Below are positions 1-6,593 of a DNA stretch of 20,893 bases, one piece after another. Below the pieces are notes generated by a model. The model was not told the DNA's origin. It saw nothing but the letters and a program-made list of their open reading frames with translations, and searched no databases. Both the position numbers and the translations under genes were made by a program. Location of the stretch: NCBI GenBank assembly GCA_023473785.1, contig JAMCYD010000040.1, positions 1 through 20,893 of the forward strand, written 5' to 3'. Each line of letters opens with the position of its first letter. The stretch's first letter is position 1. The stretch comes from Patescibacteria group bacterium (GTDB lineage Bacteria; Patescibacteriota; Microgenomatia; Levybacterales; UBA12049).

Positions 1-32
1 CCCAATAAGGGGTGTTAATTTGGTATTTTTTT

Positions 33-41
33 TGCTAAAAT
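33..41 (+). promoter_or_regulatory. Extended -10 promoter of the tRNA cluster
   Basis: TGCTAAAAT is an extended -10 (TGn followed by TAAAAT at 36-41). It ends 10 nt before the first tRNA. No good -35 is visible upstream, which an extended -10 can compensate for. The same TGC-TAnAnT form recurs before several other genes in this window. Confidence 0.5.
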
Positions 42-51
42 AGGTTTGTTT

Positions 52-123
52 GCCGAAGTAACTCAGTGGTAGAGTAGCTGTTTTGTAAACAGCAAGTCGT
101 GGGTTCGAATCCCACCTTCGGCT
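52..123 (+). tRNA. tRNA-Thr (anticodon TGT)
   Basis: Full cloverleaf. The 7-bp acceptor stem is GCCGAAG with CTTCGGC. The anticodon loop TTTGTAA sits on stem GCTGT/ACAGC and gives anticodon TGT (reads ACA). The T loop is GTTCGAATC. The discriminator base is T, and the 3' CCA is not encoded, so a CCA-adding enzyme is required. It is the first gene of a Thr-Tyr-Thr tRNA run that in many bacteria leads the tuf/secE/nusG/rplKAJL locus. Confidence 0.96.
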
Positions 124-150
124 CACCACTTGTACTAAACTCATCTAAAT

Positions 151-234
151 GCTGGGGTGGCAGAGTAGCAATTGCACGTGGCTGTAGACCACGCGTCCGT
201 AAGGACTCCGGGGGTGCAATTCCCTCCTCCAGCA
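151..234 (+). tRNA. tRNA-Tyr (anticodon GTA), long variable arm
   Basis: 84-nt class II tRNA. The acceptor GCTGGGG pairs with CTCCAGC (one G-T pair). The anticodon loop CTGTAGA on stem GTGG/CCAC gives GTA. A long variable arm (GTCC...GGAC type, around 195-208) precedes the T arm. Discriminator A; CCA is not encoded. It lies 27 nt after tRNA-Thr(TGT) and 11 nt before tRNA-Thr(GGT), so the three are probably co-transcribed. Confidence 0.95.
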
Positions 235-245
235 CAAAATTATAA

Positions 246-317
246 GCCGAGATGGCTCAGTGGCAGAGCGAGTCATTGGTAATGACTAGGTCGAGGGTCC
301 GATTCCCTCTCTCGGCT
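246..317 (+). tRNA. tRNA-Thr (anticodon GGT)
   Basis: Cloverleaf with acceptor GCCGAGA/TCTCGGC and anticodon stem AGTCA/TGACT around loop TTGGTAA, giving anticodon GGT (reads ACC and ACT). The T loop is GGTCCGATTCC. Discriminator T; no encoded CCA. Together with tRNA-Thr(TGT) it flanks tRNA-Tyr, the arrangement known from the thrU-tyrU-glyT-thrT cluster of other bacteria, here without tRNA-Gly. Confidence 0.95.
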
Positions 318-330
318 CAGAAAAAGACCC

Positions 331-353
331 CCCTTCGCTAAAGCTACGGAGGG
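331..353 (+). repeat. Hairpin in the rpmG leader, possible dispersed intergenic element
   Basis: CCCTTCG (331-337) pairs with CGGAGGG (347-353): 7 bp with one T-G pair and a 9-nt loop. It lies between tRNA-Thr and the rpmG Shine-Dalgarno sequence. A degenerate copy in reverse orientation (CCCTTCTGAAGCTTTAGC) starts at 724, just after tRNA-Trp. From memory, similar words are scattered in CPR intergenic DNA. It could be a processing signal or a mobile repeat. Confidence 0.45.
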
Positions 354-369
354 CAGGAAGGAGGAAAAT

Positions 370-546
370 ATGGCAAAAAAGGGAGAACACAGAATAACAT
401 TAGGTCTGGTATGCACTGTTTGCAAAAACAGAAATTACGTAACAAATCGCAATAAGCTCAATACGCCTGAGAAGCTGAAGCTTTTGAAGTATTGCAGGTA
501 CTGCAGAAAGAAAACCGAACACAAAGAAACAGACCGGTTAAAGTAA
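370..546 (+). CDS. rpmG: 50S ribosomal protein bL33
   Basis: 58-residue protein of the large ribosomal subunit. The start ATG is preceded by a strong Shine-Dalgarno sequence, AAGGAGG at 358-364. The sequence begins MAKKGEHRITLGLVCTVCK and has two CxxC pairs (Cys15/Cys18 and Cys42/Cys45), the zinc-ribbon form of bL33. It ends in the basic tail expected of the family. It sits between tRNA-Thr(GGT) and tRNA-Trp, the same place as in the rpmG - tRNA-Trp - secE - nusG order of other bacteria, which supports the call. The gene is complete and of normal length. Confidence 0.95.
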   Translation: MAKKGEHRITLGLVCTVCKNRNYVTNRNKLNTPEKLKLLKYCRYCRKKTEHKETDRLK

Positions 547-621
547 AAGATCGAAAGTTATAAATCAAAATTACAACTTAAAAGTGTATAATAAAAAAAA
601 CTTGAATTTTGAATTTTAAAT

Positions 622-693
622 AGGGACGTGGTGAAATGGTTATCACAGCAGTCTCCAAAACTGCTTTTCTCAGTTCGAATCTGAGCGTCCCTG
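622..693 (+). tRNA. tRNA-Trp (anticodon CCA)
   Basis: Cloverleaf with acceptor AGGGACG/CGTCCCT and anticodon stem GCAGT/ACTGC around loop CTCCAAA, giving anticodon CCA. Discriminator G, as expected for tRNA-Trp; the 3' CCA is not encoded. In many bacteria tRNA-Trp sits directly before secE; here secE is 5.7 kb away, separated by an inserted gene block. Confidence 0.95.
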
Positions 694-766
694 CAAGATA
701 CCTCTGAAACAAAACTGCTTTTACCCTTCTGAAGCTTTAGCAAAAGAGGAATTGAAAGTTTAACTA

Positions 767-794
767 TTGCGCTTGTTTTATTTTATTATATAAT
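767..794 (+). promoter_or_regulatory. Promoter of the ORF at 802 (probably leaderless)
   Basis: TTGCGC (767-772), a 16-bp spacer, then TATAAT (789-794). The ATG at 802 starts 7 nt after the -10, where transcription should begin, and there is no Shine-Dalgarno sequence. Confidence 0.6.
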
Positions 795-801
795 TCCATC
801 T

Positions 802-1077
802 ATGAATAATCGGGAATTACCCAGATTATACACGCCAGAAATTACTGTCAGACGATCACGTCTATTAACGGTAAGTTTGGACACCCCTGTTACGGTACTT
901 GAAGATACCGCAGGTAACCATGCTCTATCTGACGGCAACCATAGATTTTTTAAGGCTTGGGAACGAGGGATCGAAGAACCCGAACGAATAGTAATAGGCA
1001 AAATAAGAAAAGACGTCTCTCAAGATCCTAATTTCAGACCCATATCTGCCCTGAAGGTAATCGAAGATCAATCTTAA
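802..1077 (+). CDS. Small hypothetical protein with a ParB-like DGNHR motif
   Basis: 91-residue soluble protein, charged, with no signal peptide or membrane segment. Residues around 40-50 read ALSDGNHRFFKAWERG. This resembles the DG(H/N)HR motif of the ParB/Srx/IbrB-type N-terminal nuclease or NTPase fold, which usually follows a strand such as the VTVLED seen here. The protein is too short for a full ParB and lacks an HTH domain. It has its own promoter and a start placed for leaderless translation. It converges on prs, 66 nt away. Function is unknown; the motif is suggestive only. Confidence 0.6.
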   Translation: MNNRELPRLYTPEITVRRSRLLTVSLDTPVTVLEDTAGNHALSDGNHRFFKAWERGIEEPERIVIGKIRKDVSQDPNFRPISALKVIEDQS

Positions 1078-1143
1078 ACTGGCAAGCATATTGGCGCTAC
1101 GCATACATAGCTACCTAAAACCGCAAACTATTTTTTCCTTAAG

Positions 1144-2163
1144 CTATAGAATAAGAGCGCTTAATGAATCCCCCGTATGAATTCTTTTTAAGGCGTCAAC
1201 AAGCAAAGGAGCAACTGTTACTACTTTTACTTTATCACTTTGCCTTACCTCATCGCAAAGTGCAACAGTATCCGTAACAAAGATTTTATCTATAGATGGA
1301 TCTGCTAGTCTGTCAAGTGCCGGCGGAGTAAATAGGCCGTGAGTTGCAGCTATAACAATTCTCTGTGCGCCCTTATCTTTCAATAGTTTCGCAGCGTTTG
1401 ACATAGTTCCCGCTGTGTCAATAATATCATCCACCAAAAGCACGTCTCTTCCCTCTACATCTCCAATTACAGCCAGAGCCTGCGATTTATTAGCTCCCGA
1501 TCGTCTTTTGTGCACAATTGCAATCTCCCCTGTTCCGTTTAGTAAAAATGAGAACTTCTCTGCTCTCTTAGTCCCGCCAACGTCGGGAGACACTACCACC
1601 ATATTATCAGTTCCGAGTTCCTGTATGGCAGGCATTAAAGCCCTGCTCGCATAAAGATTGTCCCATGGCTTAGATAACACTCCTTGCATTTGCTCTGCAT
1701 GTAAATCAATTGTCAAAATTCTATCTACTCCGGCAGTATCCAGCATGTCTGCGATATCAGCTCCGGATATAGTCACTCTTGGCTGGTCTTTTCTATCCTG
1801 CCTTGCGTATCCGTAATAAGGAATTATGACATTTACTTCCTCAGCCGATGCCCTCCTGGCTGCTCTAACCATAAAGACTAATTCCATAATGCTATTGTTG
1901 ACAGACTGGGAAGTCGATTGAATTATAAACACTTCTTTCCTTCTTAGATTTCTGGAAATTTGCACGTGGGATTCTCCATCCGCAAAAACGGTTACCGGTT
2001 CATCAACATTCATTGAGAGCAAATCGCCTACGTCTCTTGCGAGCTGAGGATTAGAACTGCCGGTTAAAATTTCAATATTCTCCGATTTAAAAACGGCCTC
2101 AACTGATGGTGACCGCCTAATCTCGGGTGTTCGGGGAACATCACTATGTTCAGCTATTGTCAT
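1144..2163 (-). CDS. prs: Ribose-phosphate pyrophosphokinase (PRPP synthetase)
   Basis: Converts ribose-5-phosphate and ATP to PRPP for nucleotide, His, Trp and NAD synthesis. Family signatures, in order: IEILTGSSNPQLARDV (about 30-45), FADGESHVQI (60-69), the flexible-loop YARQDRK (119-125), DLHAEQMQG (153-161), VVSPDVGGTKRA (190-201), the PRPP-binding loop VDDIIDTAGT (244-253), and ATHGLF (273-278). At 339 residues it is slightly longer than the usual 310-320 because of about 25 poorly conserved N-terminal residues. The ATG at 2163 is the only reasonable start, since the conserved core begins near residue 29 and no other early Met exists. It is transcribed alone from its own promoter, divergent from the deacetylase at 2279. 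Confidence 0.97.
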   Translation of the reverse strand: MTIAEHSDVPRTPEIRRSPSVEAVFKSENIEILTGSSNPQLARDVGDLLSMNVDEPVTVFADGESHVQISRNLRRKEVFIIQSTSQSVNNSIMELVFMVRAARRASAEEVNVIIPYYGYARQDRKDQPRVTISGADIADMLDTAGVDRILTIDLHAEQMQGVLSKPWDNLYASRALMPAIQELGTDNMVVVSPDVGGTKRAEKFSFLLNGTGEIAIVHKRRSGANKSQALAVIGDVEGRDVLLVDDIIDTAGTMSNAAKLLKDKGAQRIVIAATHGLFTPPALDRLADPSIDKIFVTDTVALCDEVRQSDKVKVVTVAPLLVDALKRIHTGDSLSALIL

Positions 2164-2182
2164 TCTTTAGAGCAGTAGAATG

Positions 2183-2211
2183 ATATTAGAAGAATAAAAT
2201 TTATTTGTCAA
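2183..2211 (-). promoter_or_regulatory. Promoter of prs
   Basis: On the minus strand: TTGACA (2211-2206), a 17-bp spacer, then TAATAT (2188-2183). The expected transcript starts about 12 nt before the prs ATG and has only a weak AAAGA as a possible Shine-Dalgarno sequence. Confidence 0.7.
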
Positions 2212-2278
2212 CTGCTTTTATTTTGACTTGACGGAGCTTTAAATTTCCAATAAGATATACTAAATACTTGTTTTATAA

Positions 2279-3214
2279 ATGGGAAAACGCTTAAAAATAA
2301 CCCCTGGAAATATGTTTAATTCTCGATTTGGTTATATTATTTTTATTATCCTTGTCGTATCAATATTCACCAACTTTGCGCTTTTCGGCTTAATCCAATC
2401 AAAAAATAATCCTACTGTCGTTTCGCCAAAACCACCCCTCACAGCTCTTTCAAACGAAGAGCTTTATGTGGAAAGAGGAAGTCCTTACGACAACCGGACG
2501 CTTGAAGGATCGGGACAAGATGGCAAGGTTATATTTCACGGGCCAAGAGATAAGAAAAAAATTGCCCTCACCTTTGACGCGGAAATGACAGACGGCATGA
2601 AAGCCAACTTTATATCAGGCAGAGTTAAAAGTTCCTATGACAAAAGAATTGTCGATATTCTAAATCAGACACAAACCAAGGCAACTTTATTTTTGACAGG
2701 AATGTGGATTGAGCTGTATCCGGATGTCACCCGGCAGTTATCCAATAACCCGCTCTTTGAACTTGGAAGTCACTCCTACACAGACAGCTCTTTTCATGGA
2801 TATTGCTATGGACTTAAGCAAATCTCAGGAACCATCAAGATTGAAGATCTTGGGGCCACAGAAAAACTACTTCGGGAACACGCGGGAATAGACAATGAAT
2901 TATTTCGGTTTCCGGGCGGCTGCTATACTCCCGATGATGTATCTTTAGTAAATCAGGCCGGAGACGTAGTTGTCCACTGGGATATCTCAGGAGCCGACGG
3001 GTTTAATCCAAATACTGCGCAGATAGAAAGAAACATTGTAGACAATGCTCAAAACGGCTCTATTATAATTCTCCATTTGAACGGAGCTCCTACTGCACCA
3101 AAGACAGCAGAGGCACTTCCGGCTATTATTCAAAAATTAAAAGAAAAGGGATTTGAATTTGTCAAAGTGACGGAGCTTTTGGATTTGCCGTCAAATCCTC
3201 GCGCTTCAAATTAA
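2279..3214 (+). CDS. Membrane-anchored polysaccharide deacetylase family protein, atypical metal site
   Basis: 311 residues with an N-terminal membrane anchor (about 17-38) and an extracytoplasmic NodB-like (CE4) domain. Motifs: IALTFDAEMT (95-104), ELGSHSYTDSSFH (161-173), RFPGGCY (210-216), HWDISGADG (233-241) and IILHLNG (263-269). Asp100 (base), Arg210 and His266 are kept. The second Asp of TFDD is Ala101, and the second His of the HxxxH metal pair is Asp169, with His173 further on. It may be a variant CE4 deacetylase or one with a changed metal site. The start lacks a Shine-Dalgarno sequence. The substrate is presumably a cell-wall or surface glycan; that part is inference. Confidence 0.85.
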   Translation: MGKRLKITPGNMFNSRFGYIIFIILVVSIFTNFALFGLIQSKNNPTVVSPKPPLTALSNEELYVERGSPYDNRTLEGSGQDGKVIFHGPRDKKKIALTFDAEMTDGMKANFISGRVKSSYDKRIVDILNQTQTKATLFLTGMWIELYPDVTRQLSNNPLFELGSHSYTDSSFHGYCYGLKQISGTIKIEDLGATEKLLREHAGIDNELFRFPGGCYTPDDVSLVNQAGDVVVHWDISGADGFNPNTAQIERNIVDNAQNGSIIILHLNGAPTAPKTAEALPAIIQKLKEKGFEFVKVTELLDLPSNPRASN

Positions 3215-3217
3215 ATC

Positions 3218-3245
3218 TTTACTGATAAGCTATTTTTGCTATATT
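3218..3245 (+). promoter_or_regulatory. Promoter of the GNAT gene (probably leaderless)
   Basis: TTTACT (3218-3223), a 16-bp spacer, then the extended -10 TGC-TATATT (3237-3245). The -10 ends 6 nt before the ATG at 3252, and no Shine-Dalgarno sequence is present. Confidence 0.6.
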
Positions 3246-3251
3246 CAATTT

Positions 3252-3716
3252 ATGAATGAAGCAAATAAGATAAAGTTTAGAGAATTTAGAAAAGAGGACA
3301 AAGAAGAAATAGTAAAACTAATGTCTGCTTTAAATCGCGAAGACTCTGAAGAGCTGCCTTTGAATCGAAAAAAAATAAATGAATTATTCAGATATGCCCC
3401 AAAGAAACAGTATGTACAGATTTTCGTAGCAGAAATAAGTGGTAAAATTATAGGTTATTCAATTTACAATAAGGCATTTAGTGTAGAGCTATCAGGCTTA
3501 TATGGAGAGATTGATGAAATATATATCAAGCCTTTATATCGAAATCGGAAAATAGGAACAAACTTCGTAAACTGGGTAAAAAATTACTCCATAAAGCAAA
3601 AGTTTAAAATGCTATACCTGGTCACGACTTTAAGTAATAAAAGGGCGCAAAAATTTTACAAAAGACTAGGGTTTAGAAAAATGCCGCATCTAAACTTTGT
3701 CCTTAAATTAGAATAA
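3252..3716 (+). CDS. GNAT family N-acetyltransferase
   Basis: 154 residues, a single Gcn5-related acetyltransferase domain. It opens with IKFREFRKEDKEEIVKLM, the usual first strand and helix. The central strand VAEISGKIIGYSIY is followed by EIDEIYIKPLYRNRKIGTNFV (about 93-113), the acetyl-CoA pyrophosphate loop in an RxRxxG form. LYLVTTLSNKRAQKFYKRLGFRK (about 124-146) is the classic C-terminal motif B. The acceptor substrate cannot be predicted. The start fits the leaderless promoter just upstream. The gene converges on the deacetylase gene with only 4 nt between the stop codons and no visible terminator. Confidence 0.9.
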   Translation: MNEANKIKFREFRKEDKEEIVKLMSALNREDSEELPLNRKKINELFRYAPKKQYVQIFVAEISGKIIGYSIYNKAFSVELSGLYGEIDEIYIKPLYRNRKIGTNFVNWVKNYSIKQKFKMLYLVTTLSNKRAQKFYKRLGFRKMPHLNFVLKLE

Positions 3717-3720
3717 AGTA

Positions 3721-4737
3721 TTACCAAGGCAGTTTCGCGGCAAAAGATTGAACCGAATCCCCTCCCCCCACTCGAATTCGGGGAAGAGTAAACAGCATAT
3801 CTGTTGAATGATATATACCGTTATTGGTCCCAAAAGCGCCAACATATCCTGCTTTTGGAGTAATACCTGCAACTCTGGCATTTACATTCCCATATGGATA
3901 GGCCAGCCAATTGACCGCATAGCCCAAATGTTTCTGAAGCTCTGTTTTGCTGCTTGTCTCTTCCCGCAAAACTCCGTCATTTGTTGAATATGTCAGGGCA
4001 ACGTGATTTACAGTATGAGACTCAAATGTAAAAATACCGCTTCGTCTCATCTCGTCAATCTGATCCCAGGTCAGGAACCCAGGTCCGCCGACGAACCCGG
4101 TTATGACAAAACTAACGGCGCGAAACCCGTGATTTCTTAAGATAGGAAAAGCTTGAACATAAGCATCCCTATATCCATCGTCAAAGGTAATGACAATCGG
4201 TTTTGAGGGAAGTTTTGTTTTATAAAAAAGAGCTGCGCCTAGCTCGTCAAGAGTTATCGGACTATATCCATGAGCTGCGAGATAATCCATCTGCGCGTTA
4301 AAATTTCCTGGCGTAACAGATAGACCAAATCCTACCTTATCGGCCGAGTTTGGGTTGATTCTGATATAGTGGTACATCAAAACCGGAATAGTCACGCTTG
4401 CGCCTAAAACCGCTCTGCTGTTGTGCGGCCCCAGCACAATGGCCTTATTCTCCTCCTCAAGACTCAACATTGTTTCTTCAGACTCGCCTTTTCTTTCTTC
4501 TTTGAGTGCTTGTGATATCTGTATTCTTTTATCAACACCGAAGTTGATAGGATTTAATGTCTTTGCTATTTTATAAAATACCTCTGCTTTATTTATCTGA
4601 TCTCCTACAATCAACTGATCGCCTAGGGTTATTGATAAAGGAGGAAGTACAAAAAAAGAAAAAAGGGAAAGCAGTAGTAGTGTCAGAATAAATATTGGTA
4701 ATCGAATTGTGTCCGACTGTCTACTCTTCTTTTTCAT
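3721..4737 (-). CDS. Polysaccharide deacetylase (CE4/NodB domain), membrane anchored
   Basis: 338 residues: a basic N-terminus, a transmembrane anchor (about 12-32), a helical stalk with one TPR-like segment (about 45-65), then a complete CE4 catalytic domain. Visible motifs are PVLMYHYI (118-125), ITFDDGY (183-189; Asp186 base, Asp187 metal), SHTVNH (240-245; His241 and His245 metal), LAYPYGN (278-284) and a C-terminal LPRIRV (318-323). All canonical catalytic motifs are present, unlike the deacetylase at 2279. Expected reaction: hydrolysis of N- or O-acetyl groups on an extracellular glycan. Its ATG overlaps the stop of the PAP2 gene by one base (TAATG), implying translational coupling in the operon galU - PAP2 - deacetylase. 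Confidence 0.93.
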   Translation of the reverse strand: MKKKSRQSDTIRLPIFILTLLLLSLFSFFVLPPLSITLGDQLIVGDQINKAEVFYKIAKTLNPINFGVDKRIQISQALKEERKGESEETMLSLEEENKAIVLGPHNSRAVLGASVTIPVLMYHYIRINPNSADKVGFGLSVTPGNFNAQMDYLAAHGYSPITLDELGAALFYKTKLPSKPIVITFDDGYRDAYVQAFPILRNHGFRAVSFVITGFVGGPGFLTWDQIDEMRRSGIFTFESHTVNHVALTYSTNDGVLREETSSKTELQKHLGYAVNWLAYPYGNVNARVAGITPKAGYVGAFGTNNGIYHSTDMLFTLPRIRVGGGDSVQSFAAKLPW

Positions 4738-5360
4738 TATAAAAACATAAACGATATCATTGCCAGACTTGCTCCAAGAAGTCCCCCGCCTACTACGTCT
4801 GTAGTCCAGTGTTCTCCCAGATAAACTCGGGACAAAAGCATTATAACATCAAAAGATATAACCAACAAAGATAACAGTGTTTTCTGAGAATTTGACAATT
4901 TTTTGGACTTCCAAATGATAAGCACCAGCAATACCGAAATAAACGTAGTTCGGGTACTGTGTCCCGATGGATAAGAAGATCCAGGTTTGACATAAGAACT
5001 TGGAAAATCGAAAGGTATATCATATCGGAAAAACAGATATGGAGGTCCCGGATGCTTAACAAAAATCTTTCCAAAAAGCTCAAAAAATAACCCCATTGCA
5101 TAGCCTCCAAAGACAAAAAAGGTCTTTAATTTTCTTCTGGCGATAATAATAGCCAAAAGAAATATCGTCGAAACCTCCGCGCTTCCCAAAAGACTAAACA
5201 CTGAGAAAGGCGTATCGAATCTTCTGCTTAAATGATCCTGAAGCTTAACGGTATTATTAAAGTCAAACTGGGTAAATAAATTTTTCTGAACAAGATAGGA
5301 AAGGAAGACGAAAATTAAAAACACCAAAATTCCAAGAGCAAAAAGGTTTTTTTTATTCAT
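4737..5360 (-). CDS. PAP2 superfamily membrane phosphatase
   Basis: 207-residue integral membrane protein with about six hydrophobic segments, the size expected for bacterial lipid-phosphate phosphatases such as the undecaprenyl-pyrophosphate or phosphatidylglycerol-phosphate phosphatases. Signature motif 2, YPSGHS, is at 130-135 (His134) and motif 3, SRVYLGEHWTTD, at 177-188 (His184 nucleophile, Asp188). Motif 1 is degenerate: FGKIFVKHPGPP (96-107) keeps Lys98, but the Arg of KxxxxxxRP is Gly105. It begins 7 nt after the galU stop and overlaps the deacetylase start. The context of UDP-glucose synthesis and a deacetylase suggests recycling of a polyprenyl or lipid phosphate during glycan assembly (inference). 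Confidence 0.88.
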   Translation of the reverse strand: MNKKNLFALGILVFLIFVFLSYLVQKNLFTQFDFNNTVKLQDHLSRRFDTPFSVFSLLGSAEVSTIFLLAIIIARRKLKTFFVFGGYAMGLFFELFGKIFVKHPGPPYLFFRYDIPFDFPSSYVKPGSSYPSGHSTRTTFISVLLVLIIWKSKKLSNSQKTLLSLLVISFDVIMLLSRVYLGEHWTTDVVGGGLLGASLAMISFMFL

Positions 5361-5367
5361 TAGGTTT

Positions 5368-6246
5368 TTAAAGGTTCAAACCCTTGAGGAATTTACGAAA
5401 CTCTTTATCGATATCCCGATGGTTAAGACCTAACTCAACAACTGTCTTCATGTATTCAAGCTTATTGCCCGTATCGTAATATTTTCCATTCTCAATTTCA
5501 CATGCATAAACCGGGTATCCTGTTTTAATAAGCTCGTCTATGGCAACCGGCAACCATACTTCTTGACCTTCTCCCGGTTTTTGTCGTCGTAAAATGTCAA
5601 AAATTTCAGGCGGCAGAATGTATCCTCCATGCGTTGCCAAATCCGACGGCGCTTCATCTGGATTTGGTTTTTCCACAATGTGATCGATCTTAAAAACGTT
5701 GTCTTCAACCGGCGTTACTTTTGCAATGCCGTAGCGCTTTAGGTCTTCTTTTTTCTCGATGCGAACTCCGGAAATTACCGCCCCCCCATACTTTTCGTGC
5801 ACTTTCATCATCTGGGATAACCTTGGCGGGTCGGAATAAATAAACTCATCGCCCCACAACACAGCAAAAAATTCATTGTCGATCACATGTTCGGCAGAAA
5901 GAACAGGGGTGCCATTACCATAGTGTCCTTTTTGCCGAATATAAATAAAATTCGCCATTTCAGAAATTCTTGAAATCTCCTCAACAAGCTTTTGCTTTCC
6001 TCCTGCTTGAAGATTCTTTATAAGTTCGGCGTTTGGAACGTCAAAATGATCTTCGATTGCCCTCTTAAGGGCTCCTGTCACAATTATAATATCTTCGATT
6101 CCAGACTCAACTGCCTCCTCTACTACATATTGAATAACGGGTTTATCAACAATCGGGAGCATTTCCTTAGGCATTGCCTTAGTTTGAGGCAAAAATCGGG
6201 TACCAAAGCCGGCGGCGGGAATAACTGCTTTTCTAATTTTCTTCAT
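5368..6246 (-). CDS. galU: UTP--glucose-1-phosphate uridylyltransferase
   Basis: 292 residues; makes UDP-glucose from UTP and glucose-1-phosphate. It begins KAVIPAAGFGTRFLPQTK, the nucleotide-binding GxGTRxLPxTK loop (13-23), followed by MPKEMLPIVDKPVIQYVVEE. Further family features are the sugar-nucleotide VLWGDE segment (about 129-134), IVEKPNPDEAPSDLA (about 190-204) and YDTGNKLEYMK near the C-terminus. Length and motifs match bacterial GalU. It is the first gene of a three-gene minus-strand operon and has a promoter that overlaps the divergent secE promoter. UDP-glucose would feed the glycosyltransferases acting on the cell-surface glycan. Confidence 0.96.
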   Translation of the reverse strand: MKKIRKAVIPAAGFGTRFLPQTKAMPKEMLPIVDKPVIQYVVEEAVESGIEDIIIVTGALKRAIEDHFDVPNAELIKNLQAGGKQKLVEEISRISEMANFIYIRQKGHYGNGTPVLSAEHVIDNEFFAVLWGDEFIYSDPPRLSQMMKVHEKYGGAVISGVRIEKKEDLKRYGIAKVTPVEDNVFKIDHIVEKPNPDEAPSDLATHGGYILPPEIFDILRRQKPGEGQEVWLPVAIDELIKTGYPVYACEIENGKYYDTGNKLEYMKTVVELGLNHRDIDKEFRKFLKGLNL

Positions 6247-6261
6247 AAGCCAGTAAAATCT

Positions 6262-6291
6262 ATTCTACCCCGCCCACCCTTTACATGTCAA
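6262..6291 (-). promoter_or_regulatory. Promoter of the galU operon
   Basis: On the minus strand: TTGACA (6291-6286), an 18-bp spacer, then TAGAAT (6267-6262). The start point is about 8 nt before the galU ATG. Its -35 lies inside the spacer of the opposing secE promoter (6280-6308), so the two cannot easily be occupied at once. Confidence 0.65.
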
Positions 6292-6308
6292 CCAAGATCT
6301 GATAAAAT
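6280..6308 (+). promoter_or_regulatory. Promoter of secE-nusG-rplK-rplA
   Basis: TTTACA (6280-6285), a 17-bp spacer, then TAAAAT (6303-6308). The transcript would start near 6315, giving a leader of about 90 nt before the secE ATG. It overlaps the divergent galU promoter. Confidence 0.6.
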
Positions 6309-6329
6309 TATTACTTGAACTTAAAGCGA

Positions 6330-6389
6330 GGAATAAATTTTTTCGCAGGACGACAAGCGGATTGCGGGTCCAAGAAAAAATTTGATTCC
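6330..6389 (+). promoter_or_regulatory. Long hairpin in the secE leader
   Basis: GGAATAAATTTTTTC (6330-6344) pairs with GAAAAAATTTGATTCC (6374-6389): 15 bp with one bulged base. The 29-nt loop can itself form GGAC/GTCC. It occupies most of the predicted 5' leader, and its lower end is 14 nt from the ATG. It is not a terminator because no U tract follows. It could be a processing, stability or regulatory element. Confidence 0.6.
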
Positions 6390-6403
6390 GAGCGGAAGAA
6401 ACT

Positions 6404-6592
6404 ATGACAAGAACAACTCCGGTTATTTTTTTAAAAGAGGTTCAAGATGAGCTTAAAAAAGTCGTCTGGCCGACAAGAGACGAAATAATAAGACTCACTT
6501 TTATAGTCATCATTATAAGTTTCATTGTCGGATTTTTTCTGGGAGGAATCGATTTTTTACTGACGAAAATTACACAATTAATGATAAGATAA
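6404..6592 (+). CDS. secE: Preprotein translocase subunit SecE
   Basis: 62-residue single-span subunit of the SecYEG channel. It has the conserved cytoplasmic amphipathic helix FLKEVQDELKKVVWPTRDEI (about 9-28), whose K(V/K)xWPtr(d/e)E segment is the family signature. One transmembrane helix follows (about 31-52). Minimal-length SecE of this type is normal outside enterobacteria. A weak GGAAG precedes the ATG. The stop is separated from the nusG ATG by a single base, so the two are translationally coupled. First gene of the secE-nusG-rplK-rplA unit. Confidence 0.97.
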   Translation: MTRTTPVIFLKEVQDELKKVVWPTRDEIIRLTFIVIIISFIVGFFLGGIDFLLTKITQLMIR

Positions 6593-6593
6593 T

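Noticed and set aside
35..235. Minus-strand 66-codon open frame over the first tRNAs
   Set aside because: It covers tRNA-Thr and tRNA-Tyr on the opposite strand; contains no recognisable domain.
558..743. Minus-strand 61-codon open frame over tRNA-Trp
   Set aside because: Overlaps the tRNA and AT-rich spacer; no ribosome-binding site and no family features.
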